The notes: generated by a model from the letters alone, not told the origin. A DNA stretch of 64,000 nucleotides from an uncultured Clostridia bacterium (GCA_934129785.1 CAKOWW010000007.1:1-64000), one strand, 5' to 3'; positions 1 to 9,487 are shown, counted from the stretch's first letter. Numbers and translations: made by a program.

Positions 1-66
1 AAATTCAAGCATGAAAAAAGTCCTCCTTTCTAAAAAGAGAACTTTTTAAGTTTTATATAAAATAAA

Positions 67-94
67 AACTTACGAACAATTAAGTCCGTAAGTT
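67..94 (-). terminator. Rho-independent terminator of the tRNA-Gly/tmRNA region
   Basis: An 11-bp hairpin (with one G-U pair on the minus strand) closes a 6-base loop and is followed on the minus strand by a T-rich run. It lies directly 3' of the minus-strand tRNA-Gly. Confidence 0.7.
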
Positions 95-102
95 GATTTC
101 AA

Positions 103-177
<75 letters not shown>

Positions 178-341
178 ATATTTTAGTGCTATAATTGAAA
201 TTCTAAAAATTATGCTATAGATAATATTAATATCTATAAGTATATAACACTTAAATAATTTATACAAGAATTTTTATATTCTTTTTACGATTATATAATT
301 CTTGTTGTTTTAACATAAAATTGCCAATTATACATCTAAAA

Positions 342-699
342 TGGTGGAGATGAGGAGAGTCGAACTCCTGTCCATAACATTTTCCACATAAATTTCTACA
401 AGTTTAGTTTGTTTTTTATATTCATTAAAAGCTCACCAACAAACAGGTTAACCTTTAACATAGCTTTTAAAATACCACCTATTTCCAAAGCAAGAAACAG
501 GTTCGTTTCCCACTAAAATTATGACACATTATTAAAATATGTGGGATATTTTAATAACGCGTAGCCGCATTTAGGCAGCTAATGCTAATTCGTTATTATC
601 AGCGTTTAATTTAGTTTTCGCTTTTTTTAAGTGGCCGAAGCGACCATCCACTACTTGCTTTTTATGCTTCTTATGTAATGTCGAAACCATTACATCCCC
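342..699 (-). ncRNA. ssrA: tmRNA (trans-translation RNA)
   Basis: The 3' end has the tRNA-like half ending in CCA, with the conserved T arm. The 5' end begins GGGGATGTAATGG and contains the usual GGTTTCGAC segment. The minus-strand tag frame at 571-621 reads AKTKLNADNNELALAA followed by TAA, with the expected small-residue end (ALAA) for ClpXP recognition. Length is 358 nt, normal for a one-piece bacterial tmRNA. It rescues stalled ribosomes and lies beside the unusual tRNA-Gly on the same strand. Confidence 0.95.
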
Positions 700-794
700 A
701 TGCGCCTTTTATTATACTATATTTTTTTATCTTTATCAATATTTTTAAATTTATTTTGGTATGTATTTAATGTAGGAAAATGTCAAGAAATAAT

Positions 795-822
795 TTGAAA
801 TTTTGTAAAATTATTGTATAAT
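795..822 (+). promoter_or_regulatory. Promoter of the radical SAM operon
   Basis: TTGAAA at 795-800 and TATAAT at 817-822 are separated by 16 bases, about 20 bases upstream of the radical SAM start codon. Confidence 0.65.
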
Positions 823-843
823 ACACAGTAAGAGGGGAAAAGT

Positions 844-1965
844 ATGGAATATATAATTCATTTAACTGAAAAATGTAATTTAAATTGTACATATTGTTAT
901 GAAAATAAGAGGAACAAAGATATTTCATTTGAAAATATAAAAAATTTGATTGACTATGAAATAAGCAGAAAGCAGAAATATTCAATAATTATATTTTATG
1001 GTGGAGAACCTTTATTACAAAAGAGTATGATAAAAAATACAATTGATTATATAAATTCTAAAAACTGTAAAACTGATTTCTATTTTGGAATAACTACAAA
1101 TGGAACCTTATTGGATGATGATTTTATAAAATACATGAAAGAAAATAAATTCATAAATGTTGCTTATAGTATTGACGGAATGAAAGAAACACATGATTTA
1201 AATAGAAAAACAATTGATGGTAATGGTACTTTTGATATAGTCCAAACAAATGCTAAAAAGCTTTTATATTATTTTAATGAAGTTGTCGCAATGTCAGTAA
1301 TAACACGAAATAATTTATTTAATCTAAGTAAAAATGTTGAATATTTAATAGATATGGGTTTTAAATACATAAATTTATTATTTGATTATTCACAAGATTG
1401 GCAAGATGAGGACTTAAAAGAAATAAAAAAACAGTATAATGAAGTTGCAGAAATATATGCTAACAAAATTTTACAAGAATCTGATGTTGAAATTCCTTTA
1501 ATAGATGACAAAATTAGAACATATATAAAAGATGAATATAATTGTAATGAAGATTGTAAACTTGGAATGAAAACAATAAACATAGGAACAGATGGGAATT
1601 TTTATCCTTGTATGCAGTTAGTAAATAATGCAGATTTTATTATAGGTAATTGTAAAGAGGGAATTGATATTAATGCAAGACAAAGTTTAATTAAATCTTC
1701 TAGAAAAGAAAATGAAGCCTGTAAAAACTGTTCTATTAGAAAAAGATGCAAGCACACATGCACCTGTAAAAATTATATATTAACTAATGATATAAATGAA
1801 TTATCACCAGTTATATGTGAAACTGAAAAAATTCTAATTGAGGCATCAGATAAAATGGCAGAAAAACTATACAATCAAAACTCAAAAATGTTTATTCAAA
1901 AGTTTTATAATAAAGATTATAATATATTAAAACATATTGCTAATAAATATGAAAAAGGAGGATGA
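844..1965 (+). CDS. Radical SAM/SPASM peptide- or protein-modifying enzyme
   Basis: The protein has 373 residues. Cys11, Cys15 and Cys18 form the CxxxCxxC motif that binds the radical SAM 4Fe-4S cluster, and FYGGEPLL follows near residue 50. The C-terminal third carries a SPASM-type cysteine set: CNEDCKLG, a YPC, then closely spaced Cys in CKNCSIRKRCKHTCTCKN, which would bind auxiliary clusters. Such enzymes usually modify a ribosomal peptide or protein encoded nearby. The next gene overlaps or abuts the stop and is the natural candidate substrate. Start chosen at ATG after AGAGGGG. The exact SPASM subfamily is not recognised. Confidence 0.88.
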   Translation: MEYIIHLTEKCNLNCTYCYENKRNKDISFENIKNLIDYEISRKQKYSIIIFYGGEPLLQKSMIKNTIDYINSKNCKTDFYFGITTNGTLLDDDFIKYMKENKFINVAYSIDGMKETHDLNRKTIDGNGTFDIVQTNAKKLLYYFNEVVAMSVITRNNLFNLSKNVEYLIDMGFKYINLLFDYSQDWQDEDLKEIKKQYNEVAEIYANKILQESDVEIPLIDDKIRTYIKDEYNCNEDCKLGMKTINIGTDGNFYPCMQLVNNADFIIGNCKEGIDINARQSLIKSSRKENEACKNCSIRKRCKHTCTCKNYILTNDINELSPVICETEKILIEASDKMAEKLYNQNSKMFIQKFYNKDYNILKHIANKYEKGG

Positions 1966-1970
1966 GTATT

Positions 1971-2330
1971 ATGGAAATAAAAAATGTTGTAAACAATGTT
2001 GAAAATGAATATCCAAAAATGGATCAAATAAGTAAAAAACATTTATCAAATAATGTTCCAAAAAAATGGATAAAAATTGGATTATCTTCTTTAGGAATAG
2101 CGCTATTAACTAATAATAAGGCATTTGCTTTATCAAATTCTAATCTTACACGTCTTGATGTAGCAGGTGGAGCACCTGTAGATATAATTACAATTACATC
2201 ATTACCTGTAAGAATATGTAATATTTTTCAAATGGTTTCAGCTGTGGTATTTATTATAACTGGTGTAAGTATGTTACTTACAAAAATAAAAGCAAAAAAA
2301 CAATCTGAACCTAAAAAAGCAAAAAAATGA
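1971..2330 (+). CDS. Small membrane protein, candidate radical SAM substrate or partner
   Basis: The protein has 119 residues when started at ATG 1971, nine bases after GGAGG; the ATG at 1962 is too close to that ribosome site. A charged N-terminal leader of about 30 residues precedes a hydrophobic segment that ends in a signal-peptidase-like AFA. Then come a polar Gly/Thr/Asp-containing stretch (LTRLDVAGGAPVD), a second hydrophobic helix and a Lys-rich tail. There is only one Cys, so it does not look like a sactipeptide precursor. It lies directly behind the radical SAM gene. Family not recognised; substrate role is inferred from position only. Confidence 0.6.
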   Translation: MEIKNVVNNVENEYPKMDQISKKHLSNNVPKKWIKIGLSSLGIALLTNNKAFALSNSNLTRLDVAGGAPVDIITITSLPVRICNIFQMVSAVVFIITGVSMLLTKIKAKKQSEPKKAKK

Positions 2331-2413
2331 ATAAAGATTTTATTTATAATTTCTATAATTACATTTATTTTGAGCATTCTGACAAAATTTATTATGCAAA
2401 GGTGGTAAATACT

Positions 2414-3208
2414 ATGGGGGATAAAGAAGTTACTAAGATTAGATTATCTACATTTTTATTGATAATTGCTATAATTATAATTACTATAATTGGATTTTTT
2501 ATTTATAAATTAAACAGTGAAAAATCTATTAAAGCAAAAAAATCTGCTGATTCACAAGAACAAGTTAGCAATTTGAATAGTACTGTTAGCGATTTACTAT
2601 CTAAAATGAACACAAATTCAGAAACAGTTAATTCTTCAACAACTACAAACACATCTGAAACAGATGATATAAAATATGAAATTTCAAAAAAGAAAAATCA
2701 GTATGGCGATGAAGTAATTGCTGTAATAAAAGCTACAAAAGAGGGTAAAACTACAACAAAAGAATTTGAAATGGATGCTTTAATTACTGATACAGGAACA
2801 ATGATACTTCCAACAATTGGTTCTGTTGCATTAGTTGCAGAAACTGGCGGAGAATATTTTGGAGTTAGTGTTTATCAATTAGTAAATGGTGAAATAAAAA
2901 AATTAGGGACTATTGATTGCAGTGCTGATATGGTTAAAGAAGCTACATACTCAGTTGAAAATAAAGGAAAATCAACAGTTGTTATAACAGCCAATAGAAA
3001 TGGTGAAATAACAAAAAAAGAAATTGAAATGTCAGCAACAATTGACAAAGCAGAAGTTATTGATGTCTTGGGATGTGGTAAAGTTGTTTTAGTTGCAGAA
3101 ACTGGTGGAGAATATTATGCATTTAAAGTATTTAGATTAAGCGAAGATTACACTAATGGCAAAACACAGGGAATTGTTGAAGTAGGTACACTAAAATATT
3201 CATTATAA
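2414..3208 (+). CDS. Membrane-anchored protein with two repeated modules
   Basis: The start is ATG 2414, with GGTGG ten bases upstream. The longer frame opening at 2327 has no ribosome site. The 264-residue protein has one N-terminal transmembrane helix (about residues 9-30), a Ser/Thr/Asn-rich linker, then two similar modules of about 70 residues. Each contains an ALVAETGGEY or VLVAETGGEY motif followed by a beta-strand-rich segment. The orientation suggests an extracytoplasmic C-terminal domain. It is the third gene of the radical SAM operon and is followed by a terminator. Function unknown. Confidence 0.7.
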   Translation: MGDKEVTKIRLSTFLLIIAIIIITIIGFFIYKLNSEKSIKAKKSADSQEQVSNLNSTVSDLLSKMNTNSETVNSSTTTNTSETDDIKYEISKKKNQYGDEVIAVIKATKEGKTTTKEFEMDALITDTGTMILPTIGSVALVAETGGEYFGVSVYQLVNGEIKKLGTIDCSADMVKEATYSVENKGKSTVVITANRNGEITKKEIEMSATIDKAEVIDVLGCGKVVLVAETGGEYYAFKVFRLSEDYTNGKTQGIVEVGTLKYSL

Positions 3209-3237
3209 ATAATTTAGTGTCGATGGTAAAATAAAAA

Positions 3238-3274
3238 AACTCTAACTGCTTATAGAAGTTGTTAGAGTTTTTTT
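3238..3274 (+). terminator. Terminator after the radical SAM operon
   Basis: The stem AACTCTAAC pairs with GTTAGAGTT and is followed by a run of T. It closes the three-gene transcription unit. Confidence 0.8.
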
Positions 3275-3382
3275 GACACTCTTGTAAGGGTGAGTTTCTT
3301 ATTTATAATTTTCATTATCAAATTTTTTTGCATTAGACTTCGTGCATAAAAATCTCCTTTTCATAAATAACAAATTTATTTA

Positions 3383-4238
3383 TTATTTCAGTTTAAAACT
3401 TTTTCCATTTAAGTAGTTTAAAATACCAGCATCAGATGTAAAATTAAATTTCAAAATATAGCTAGTAAGCATTTGATATTTTTTCTTAAACAACTTATTA
3501 ATATCGTTTTTTCCATATTTACCGGTCACCAATAATAGGAAAACCAAGGTAAGCTAAATGTGCGCGAATTTGATGAGTCTTCCCGGTCTCTATTTGTACA
3601 TCTAAAACACAAGAATTGTCTGAATTAGATTTTAAAATAGAATAAGAAGTTATAATTTTGCTATATCCTTTTTTAGGAACATCGCTAATATATACATGAG
3701 CTTTTTTATTATCTTTAAATAAATAAGCTACGCATTTTTTAGAAATTTCTTTTGGAATACCATAAACAACTGCTAAATAGTGTTTTTCTATTTCGTGTTT
3801 TTTAAATTTATCGAGCAATATATTAAGAGCTTTTTCATTTTTAGCAAATAAGACCAAACCTGTAGTATTTCTATCTAATCTATGGCAGGGCATAGGCTTA
3901 AAATTTGAGGCACTATAAGCTTTGCTAACAATTGAAGTTAAGCTATTTTCACCAGTAACTTCAATTGCAACAGGTTTGTTGATTATTAAAATATTTTCGT
4001 CTTCAAAAAAGATATCTAATTTAATGTTTTGATCTAATAAATTATCAGCAATATAAACTAAAATTTCATCTCCTTCAAATACAGAAACATTTTCATTAAC
4101 TCTTTTTCCATTTATTTTTATATCTTTTTTTCTTAACGTTTTATAAAATAAGTTTTGACTAAGTGCAGGAAAATTGCCTGCTAAATATTTATTTAATTTT
4201 TTTCCATTATTTTTTTTATCTACAATTAATTTTTTCAT
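3383..4238 (-). CDS. RluA-family pseudouridine synthase, read through a CGGT site
   Basis: An N-terminal S4-like RNA-binding segment (about residues 1-70) precedes the RluA catalytic domain. That domain contains the HRLDRNTTGLVLFAK signature with the catalytic Asp, and ETGKTHQIRAHL. The zero frame stops straight after GFPIIGDR. Reading complement 3521-3524 (CGGT) as one Gly continues as GDGKYGK, the normal RluA ending, for 46 more residues to a stop at 3383-3385, giving 284 residues. Start ATG 4238 is chosen over upstream codons. TATAAT lies only 6 bases before it, so the mRNA may be leaderless. Classical reading would call this a frameshifted pseudogene. Confidence 0.8.
3521..3524 (-). other. 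CGGT quadruplet read as Gly in the RluA-type gene
   Basis: In-frame GAC CGG TAA would terminate. GAC [CGGT] AAA TAT GGA restores the conserved GDGKYG. Confidence 0.8.
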
Positions 4239-4244
4239 ATGACA

Positions 4245-4273
4245 ATTATATAGTGAAAGCAAGAAAAAATCAA
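4245..4273 (-). promoter_or_regulatory. Minus-strand promoter of the RluA-type gene
   Basis: On the minus strand TTGATT and TATAAT are separated by 17 bases. The expected transcription start falls at the ATG, which suggests a leaderless transcript. Confidence 0.45.
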
Positions 4274-4282
4274 CTGGAAACC

Positions 4283-4311
4283 TTGATTTTTAATAACTTT
4301 TGGGGTATAAT
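4283..4311 (+). promoter_or_regulatory. Promoter of alaS
   Basis: TTGATT at 4283-4288 and TATAAT at 4306-4311 are 17 bases apart, upstream of alaS. This promoter diverges from the minus-strand one just before it. Confidence 0.6.
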
Positions 4312-4386
4312 TTTTAAGAAAAATAAACAAGCAAAAAAGTTAAAAAAATTTTTTAACTAAAATTGTGACTTAGAAAGGAAACAAAA

Positions 4387-6141
4387 ATGAAAGCAATAGA
4401 AATAAGAAATAAATATTTAAAATTTTTTGAAAAACATGGACACAAAATAATACCATCAGCACCATTAATACCAGAAAATGATCCATCTGTATTATTTACA
4501 ACTGCTGGTATGCAACCACTAGTACCATATTTACTAGGTGAAAAACATCCAGAAGGAAATAAACTAACAGATTACCAAAAATGTGTAAGAACAAACGATA
4601 TAGATGAAGTTGGAGACAATAGACATTTAACATATTTTGAAATGCTAGGAAATTGGTCATTAGGGGCATATTTTAAAGATGAATCAATAGCAATGAGTTT
4701 TGAATTTTTAACAAAAGAGCTACAAATACCAGTAGAAAAATTATCTGTAACAGTATTTGCTGGTGATGATGACTGCCCAAGAGATGAAGTAGCAGCAGAA
4801 GCATGGAAAAAAGCAGGAATACCAGAAAATCATATATATTACTATGGAAAAGATGACAACTGGTGGATAGCAGGGGAAGAAGGACCATGTGGACCAGATA
4901 CAGAAATGTTCTATGACACAGGAAAACCAGCATGTGGACCACATTGTGAACCATCATGTGATTGTGGTAAATATGTTGAAATATGGAACAATGTATTTAT
5001 GGAATACTTCAAAGATAAAGACGGAAAATATAGCAAATTAAAACAAAAAAATGTTGATACAGGACTTGGACTAGAAAGAATGGCAATGCTATTACAAGGT
5101 AAAGAAACACCATTTGATACAGAAATATTTGAACCAGTTATGAAAAAATTAGAAGAACTACAAAAAGAAGATATAATAGAAAGCAGAAGAATTATTTCAG
5201 AACACTTGCGTTCAAGTATGATGATAATAGCAGATGGAGGAAGACCAAGTAATTTAGATAGAGGATATGTTTTAAGAAGATTAATTAGAAGATTTATAAG
5301 ACACATGAACAAATTACAAATAGATTTAAATGAATTATCAGCATTAATAGACTTAAACATTGAAAACCTAAAAGAAATGTATCCAGAATTAGAAAAAAAC
5401 AAAGAAACAATAAAATCAGTTATAATAGAAGAAAAAGACAAATTTGTAAAAACATTAGCAAATGGAGAAAGAGAATTTTTTAAAGAAATATCAAAATTAG
5501 AAAATACAAAAATACTACCAGGAAAAATGGTATTTAGATTATATGATACATATGGATTCCCACCAGAAGTAACAAAAGAACTTGCACTTGAAAATGGATA
5601 TGAAATAGATTTAAAAGAATTTGATGAATTATTTAAAAAACATCAAGAAAAATCAAGAGCAGGTTCAGAACAAAAATTTAAAGGTGGACTAGCTGAGCAA
5701 AATGAAACAACAATAGCATATCACACAGCAACACATTTACTTAATGCCGCAATTAAAAAAGTATTAGGAACAGATGCACATCAAAGAGGATCAAATATAA
5801 CAGTAGATAGAATGAGATTTGACTTTAACTGTGACCATAAATTAACTCCAGAAGAAAAAGAAAAAATAGAAAACTTAGTTAATGAATGGATACAAGCTGG
5901 ATTACCAGTAACAAAACAAGAAATGAAAAAAGAAGATGCAATAAAATCTGGTGCAGAATGCATGTTTATAGAAAAATATCCTGAAATTGTAACAGTATAC
6001 ACAATAGGAGATGTATCAAAAGAATTATGTGGTGGACCTCATGTTGAAAATACAAAAGAATTAGGAAAATTTAAAATAAAAAAAGAAGAATCTAGTTCAT
6101 CAGGAGTAAGAAGAATAAAAGCAATTTTAATAAAAGACTAA
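4387..6141 (+). CDS. alaS: Alanyl-tRNA synthetase, short form without the C-Ala domain
   Basis: AlaRS charges tRNA-Ala. The class II aminoacylation core comes first (FTTAGMQPLVPYL, YFEMLGNWSLG, TGLGLERMAM). A helical tRNA-recognition region follows, then the editing domain with HTATHLL and CGGPHVENTKELG supplying the zinc-ligand His and Cys. The protein ends there at 584 residues, whereas the usual bacterial enzyme has about 870 and a coiled-coil/C-Ala tail. The core also carries an unusual Cys-rich insertion (CGPHCEPSCDCG). The short form resembles what I recall of Patescibacteria-type AlaRS, so replacement by transfer is possible. The stop is followed by a hairpin, so I see no lost tail by frameshift. 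Confidence 0.92.
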   Translation: MKAIEIRNKYLKFFEKHGHKIIPSAPLIPENDPSVLFTTAGMQPLVPYLLGEKHPEGNKLTDYQKCVRTNDIDEVGDNRHLTYFEMLGNWSLGAYFKDESIAMSFEFLTKELQIPVEKLSVTVFAGDDDCPRDEVAAEAWKKAGIPENHIYYYGKDDNWWIAGEEGPCGPDTEMFYDTGKPACGPHCEPSCDCGKYVEIWNNVFMEYFKDKDGKYSKLKQKNVDTGLGLERMAMLLQGKETPFDTEIFEPVMKKLEELQKEDIIESRRIISEHLRSSMMIIADGGRPSNLDRGYVLRRLIRRFIRHMNKLQIDLNELSALIDLNIENLKEMYPELEKNKETIKSVIIEEKDKFVKTLANGEREFFKEISKLENTKILPGKMVFRLYDTYGFPPEVTKELALENGYEIDLKEFDELFKKHQEKSRAGSEQKFKGGLAEQNETTIAYHTATHLLNAAIKKVLGTDAHQRGSNITVDRMRFDFNCDHKLTPEEKEKIENLVNEWIQAGLPVTKQEMKKEDAIKSGAECMFIEKYPEIVTVYTIGDVSKELCGGPHVENTKELGKFKIKKEESSSSGVRRIKAILIKD

Positions 6142-6147
6142 AAGTAA

Positions 6148-6177
6148 ATGCTATTTTAACCTTGTTTAAAATAGCAT
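6148..6177 (+). terminator. Hairpin between alaS and the HIT gene
   Basis: A 12-bp perfect stem (ATGCTATTTTAA with its complement) sits just after the alaS stop. There is no strong T run, so it may be a weak terminator or an mRNA 3'-end stabiliser. Confidence 0.45.
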
Positions 6178-6226
6178 GAATTTATTAAAAAGGAGGAAAT
6201 GATAATTTTATTATCATAAAAAGAAA

Positions 6227-6571
6227 ATGGAAGATTGTTTATTTTGTAAAATAATAAAAGGAGAAATCCCAAGTAATAAAGTATATGAGGACGAAGAAAT
6301 TTTAGCTTTTAAAGACATTAATCCAGTAGCACCAATACATATTTTAGTAATTCCTAAAAAACATATAGATTCATTAGTACATATGGAAAAAGAAGACGAA
6401 ATAATAGTTGGTAAAATTTATGGAGTTATAAATAAAATTGCAGAAGAACAAGGATTTAAAGAAAATGGCTATAGAGTAATAGTAAACTGTGGAAAAGATG
6501 CAGGACAAGAAGTTATGCATTTACATTTTCACCTTCTAGCAGGGACAAAATTTGGAGAAAAAATAGTTTAA
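6227..6571 (+). CDS. HIT-family nucleotide hydrolase (HinT-like)
   Basis: The protein has 114 residues, normal for the family. It opens with DCLFCKIIKGEIPSNKVYED and ends with the histidine triad HLHFHLLAG, which forms the catalytic site for hydrolysis of nucleoside phosphoramidates or adenylated substrates. The strong AGGAGG lies about 30 bases upstream, separated from the start by a mini-frame and small hairpin (6199-6219), so translation may depend on reinitiation or on folding of that leader. Confidence 0.92.
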   Translation: MEDCLFCKIIKGEIPSNKVYEDEEILAFKDINPVAPIHILVIPKKHIDSLVHMEKEDEIIVGKIYGVINKIAEEQGFKENGYRVIVNCGKDAGQEVMHLHFHLLAGTKFGEKIV

Positions 6572-6579
6572 AGAATTTA

Positions 6580-6608
6580 TTCACTTTTTAAAAATAGTAT
6601 GTTATAAT
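6580..6608 (+). promoter_or_regulatory. Promoter of the sortase gene
   Basis: A weak TTCACT and a perfect TATAAT are 17 bases apart, about 35 bases before the start. Confidence 0.5.
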
Positions 6609-6641
6609 ATAAAAAGAGAGTAAATGTACGGAGGTAAAAAT

Positions 6642-7304
6642 ATGTTTGAAAGTAAATATAGTAAAGTACTAACAGTAATACTAGTTATAGTAATAATAGC
6701 AGTAATAGGGTTATTAGGATTTTTAGCATATGATTATTATCAAAATTACATGGTAACAAAAGATACATCTGACTTTGTTGACAATTTCCAAGGAGATGTA
6801 ACAGACGGAGAAGCTAATGATGACAATCAAACAGCCAATGCAAATACAAGTGGACTAGAACAAATAAAAGACTCACAAAGCAATACAAATTCAAAAGCAA
6901 AAAGAACATACAAAGGCTTTGGAGTGCTTGGAACAATGGAAATTCCAGCAACAAATTTAAAATACCCAATACTAGAAAAAGTAACAAAAAAATCAATAGA
7001 AACAGCAGTAGCATTTCTATATGGTTCAGGAATAAATCAACCAGGAAACTCTGTAATAATAGGACATAACTACAGAAATGGATTATTCTTCTCAAACAAC
7101 AAAAAATTGAATATCGGAGACAAAATCTATATAACAGGAAATGATGGAAAAAAAGTTACATATACAATATATAACAAATTCGAAGCAACACCAGAAGATA
7201 CATCATTCTATCAAAGAGATACAGGAGGAAAAGCAGAAGTTACATTATCAACATGTACAGATGATAGCAAAGCAAGATTAATAATATGTGCAAAAGCAGA
7301 ATAG
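6642..7304 (+). CDS. Sortase (class B/D-like transpeptidase)
   Basis: The start is ATG 6642 after GGAGGT. The 220-residue protein has an N-terminal membrane anchor (about residues 8-30) and a Thr/Asn-rich linker. The sortase barrel follows with the catalytic His in VIIGHNY, Cys in TLSTC and Arg in SKARLII. Sortases cut sorting signals and attach surface proteins to peptidoglycan, or polymerise pili, outside the membrane. No LPxTG-type substrate is evident in the window. Exact class uncertain. Confidence 0.9.
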   Translation: MFESKYSKVLTVILVIVIIAVIGLLGFLAYDYYQNYMVTKDTSDFVDNFQGDVTDGEANDDNQTANANTSGLEQIKDSQSNTNSKAKRTYKGFGVLGTMEIPATNLKYPILEKVTKKSIETAVAFLYGSGINQPGNSVIIGHNYRNGLFFSNNKKLNIGDKIYITGNDGKKVTYTIYNKFEATPEDTSFYQRDTGGKAEVTLSTCTDDSKARLIICAKAE

Positions 7305-7336
7305 TTGCAAATAGTAGGTTAGAAAGAATATAAAAA

Positions 7337-7378
7337 TAAATCCTTTTAAAGTTCATAAGAAGGGTTTATTTTTTTTGT
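7337..7378 (+). terminator. Terminator after the sortase gene
   Basis: The stem AAATCCTTTT pairs with AAGAAGGGTTT (including G-U pairs) and is followed by eight T residues. Confidence 0.7.
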
Positions 7379-7421
7379 AAAATTGTATATAATATGAAAG
7401 AAAAATGAGCCTGGGAAGGAA

Positions 7422-9435
7422 ATGAAAAAAATGAACAAAAAGCAAGCAAAAGAAAGAATTGAAGAATTAAGAAAACAAGCGGAATATCATGCAAAAAGAT
7501 ATTATGATGATGATAAACCAGAAATATCAGATTTTGAATATGATATGTTGATGGTTGAATTAAGAAACTTAGAAAAAGAATATCCAGAATACCAATCAAA
7601 AGAATCTTTGACACAAAAAATAGGAGGACATGTAAAAGAAGGATTTCAAAAAGTAACACATGAAGTCCCACTTCAAAGTTTACAAGATGTTTTTTCAATA
7701 GAAGAAGTTGAAGAATATATATCAAAAATAGAAGAAAAAGCAGAAAAAGAAAATATTAAAAATAGAACCTTTGTGGTAGAGACTAAAATAGATGGACTAT
7801 CAGCAGCGCTAGAATACAAACAAGGAAAATTCGTAAGAGGAGCAACTAGAGGAAATGGACTAGTTGGTGAAGATGTAACAAATAATCTAAAAACAGTAAA
7901 AACAATACCAATGGAATTAAATGAAAAAATAGATATAACAGTTCGTGGAGAAGTTTTTATATCAAAACAAGACTTTGAAAAAATGAATGAGCAAAGACAA
8001 GAAAATGAAGAAGAACTATTTGCTAATGCAAGAAATGCAGCTGCACGGATCATTAAGACAATTAGATAGCAAAATAACAAAGACAAGACCATTAGATATA
8101 TATATTTTTAATGTTCAAAAAATCGATGGAAAAGAATTTAATTCTCATTTTGAAGAACTAGAATATCTAGATAAACTAGGATTTAATGTGAACCCAGTTA
8201 GAATACCATGTAAAAATATGAAAGAAATAGAAAAAGCAATAGAAAAAATAGGACATGACAGAGAAAACTTAACATTTGGAATTGATGGGGCAGTAGTAAA
8301 AGTAGATGATTTGAAATTTAGAGAAATGCTAGGAACTACTTCAAAAACACCAAGATGGGCAGTAGCTTACAAGTATCCACCAGAAAGAAAAGAAACAATA
8401 CTAAAAGACATTATATGTCAAGTTGGAAGAACAGGAGTAATAACACCGATGGCAGTGCTAGAACCAATTAATGTAGCAGGTTCTAAAATATCAAAAACAA
8501 CACTTCACAACGAAGATTTTATAAAGGAAAAAGGATTAAAAATAGGTGATACAGTTGTAATTCAAAAAGCAGGAGATGTAATTCCAGAAATAGTAGAAGT
8601 AAAAAAAGACAAAAGAACAGGAAATGAAAAAGAGTTTGAAATGCCTAGAATATGCCCAGTATGTGGAGCAGAAGCTGTAAGAGAAGAAGGAGAATCAGCA
8701 ATCAGATGTACTGGAATAGAATGCCCTGCAAAATTAGTTAGAAATTTGGAACACTTTGTATCAAGAGAAGCAATGAATATAGATGGACTAGGTGAAAAAA
8801 TAATAGCTCAATTATTAGAAAATAACTTAATAGAAAACATCGCAGATATCTACACATTAACTATTGATGAAATAGCATCATTAAAAAAGAATGGAAAAAA
8901 ATTCGCACAAAACTTAATAAATAGCATAAACACCAGTAAAGAAAATGATTTATATAGATTGATAACAGCGCTAGGAATAAGACATGTAGGAGCAAAAGCA
9001 TCAAAAATTTTAGCTAGAAAATATAAAACAATGGAAGCATTAAGTATGGCAACATCAGAGGAATTATCAACAATAAATGATATAGGACCAATAGTTGCAA
9101 ATAGCATAAGAGAGTTTTTTGACCAAGAACAAACAAAAGATTTATTAGAAAAGCTAAAACAAGCTGGAGTTAATATGGAAAGCTTAGAGCAAGAAGAAAA
9201 TATAGATAATCGTTTTGAGGGAAAAACTTTTGTATTAACAGGAAGTTTAGAAAAATATTCTAGAAATGAAGCGGCAGACATAATAGAAAAGTTTGGAGGA
9301 AAAACATCAGGTTCTGTATCTAAAAAAACAGATTATGTTTTAGCTGGAGAAGAAGCTGGAAGCAAATTAGCTAAAGCAGAAAAGTTAGGAATAACAATAA
9401 TAAATGAAAATCAATTTGAAGAACTAATAAAATAA
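7422..9435 (+). CDS. ligA: NAD-dependent DNA ligase, read through a CGGA site
   Basis: LigA seals nicks in replication and repair using NAD+. Residues 1-208 include the Ia and adenylation domains with the AMP-accepting Lys in TKIDGLS. At 8046-8049 the zero frame would read CGG and stop 8 codons later. Reading CGGA as Gly gives NAAAGSLRQLD, the family's invariant motif, and continues 462 residues. That part holds the OB fold, a four-Cys zinc finger (CPVC...C...C), helix-hairpin-helix repeats and a C-terminal BRCT domain. Total is 670 residues, the normal length. LigA is essential in most bacteria, so efficient recoding is expected. ATG 7431 is an alternative start. Confidence 0.93.
8046..8049 (+). 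other. CGGA quadruplet read as Gly in ligA
   Basis: GCA [CGGA] TCA TTA AGA restores the conserved AAAGSLR. Zero frame codon 209 is CGG. Confidence 0.88.
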
Positions 9436-9487
9436 AAAATGGTTATAGGAACCTTAAAACCTAAATATTTTATGTAAGGAACAAGGA

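Noticed and set aside
4673..4957. Minus-strand open frames inside alaS and other genes
   Set aside because: They lie antisense to conserved genes, have no ribosome sites and show the Leu/His/Phe bias expected of shadows of AT-rich codons.
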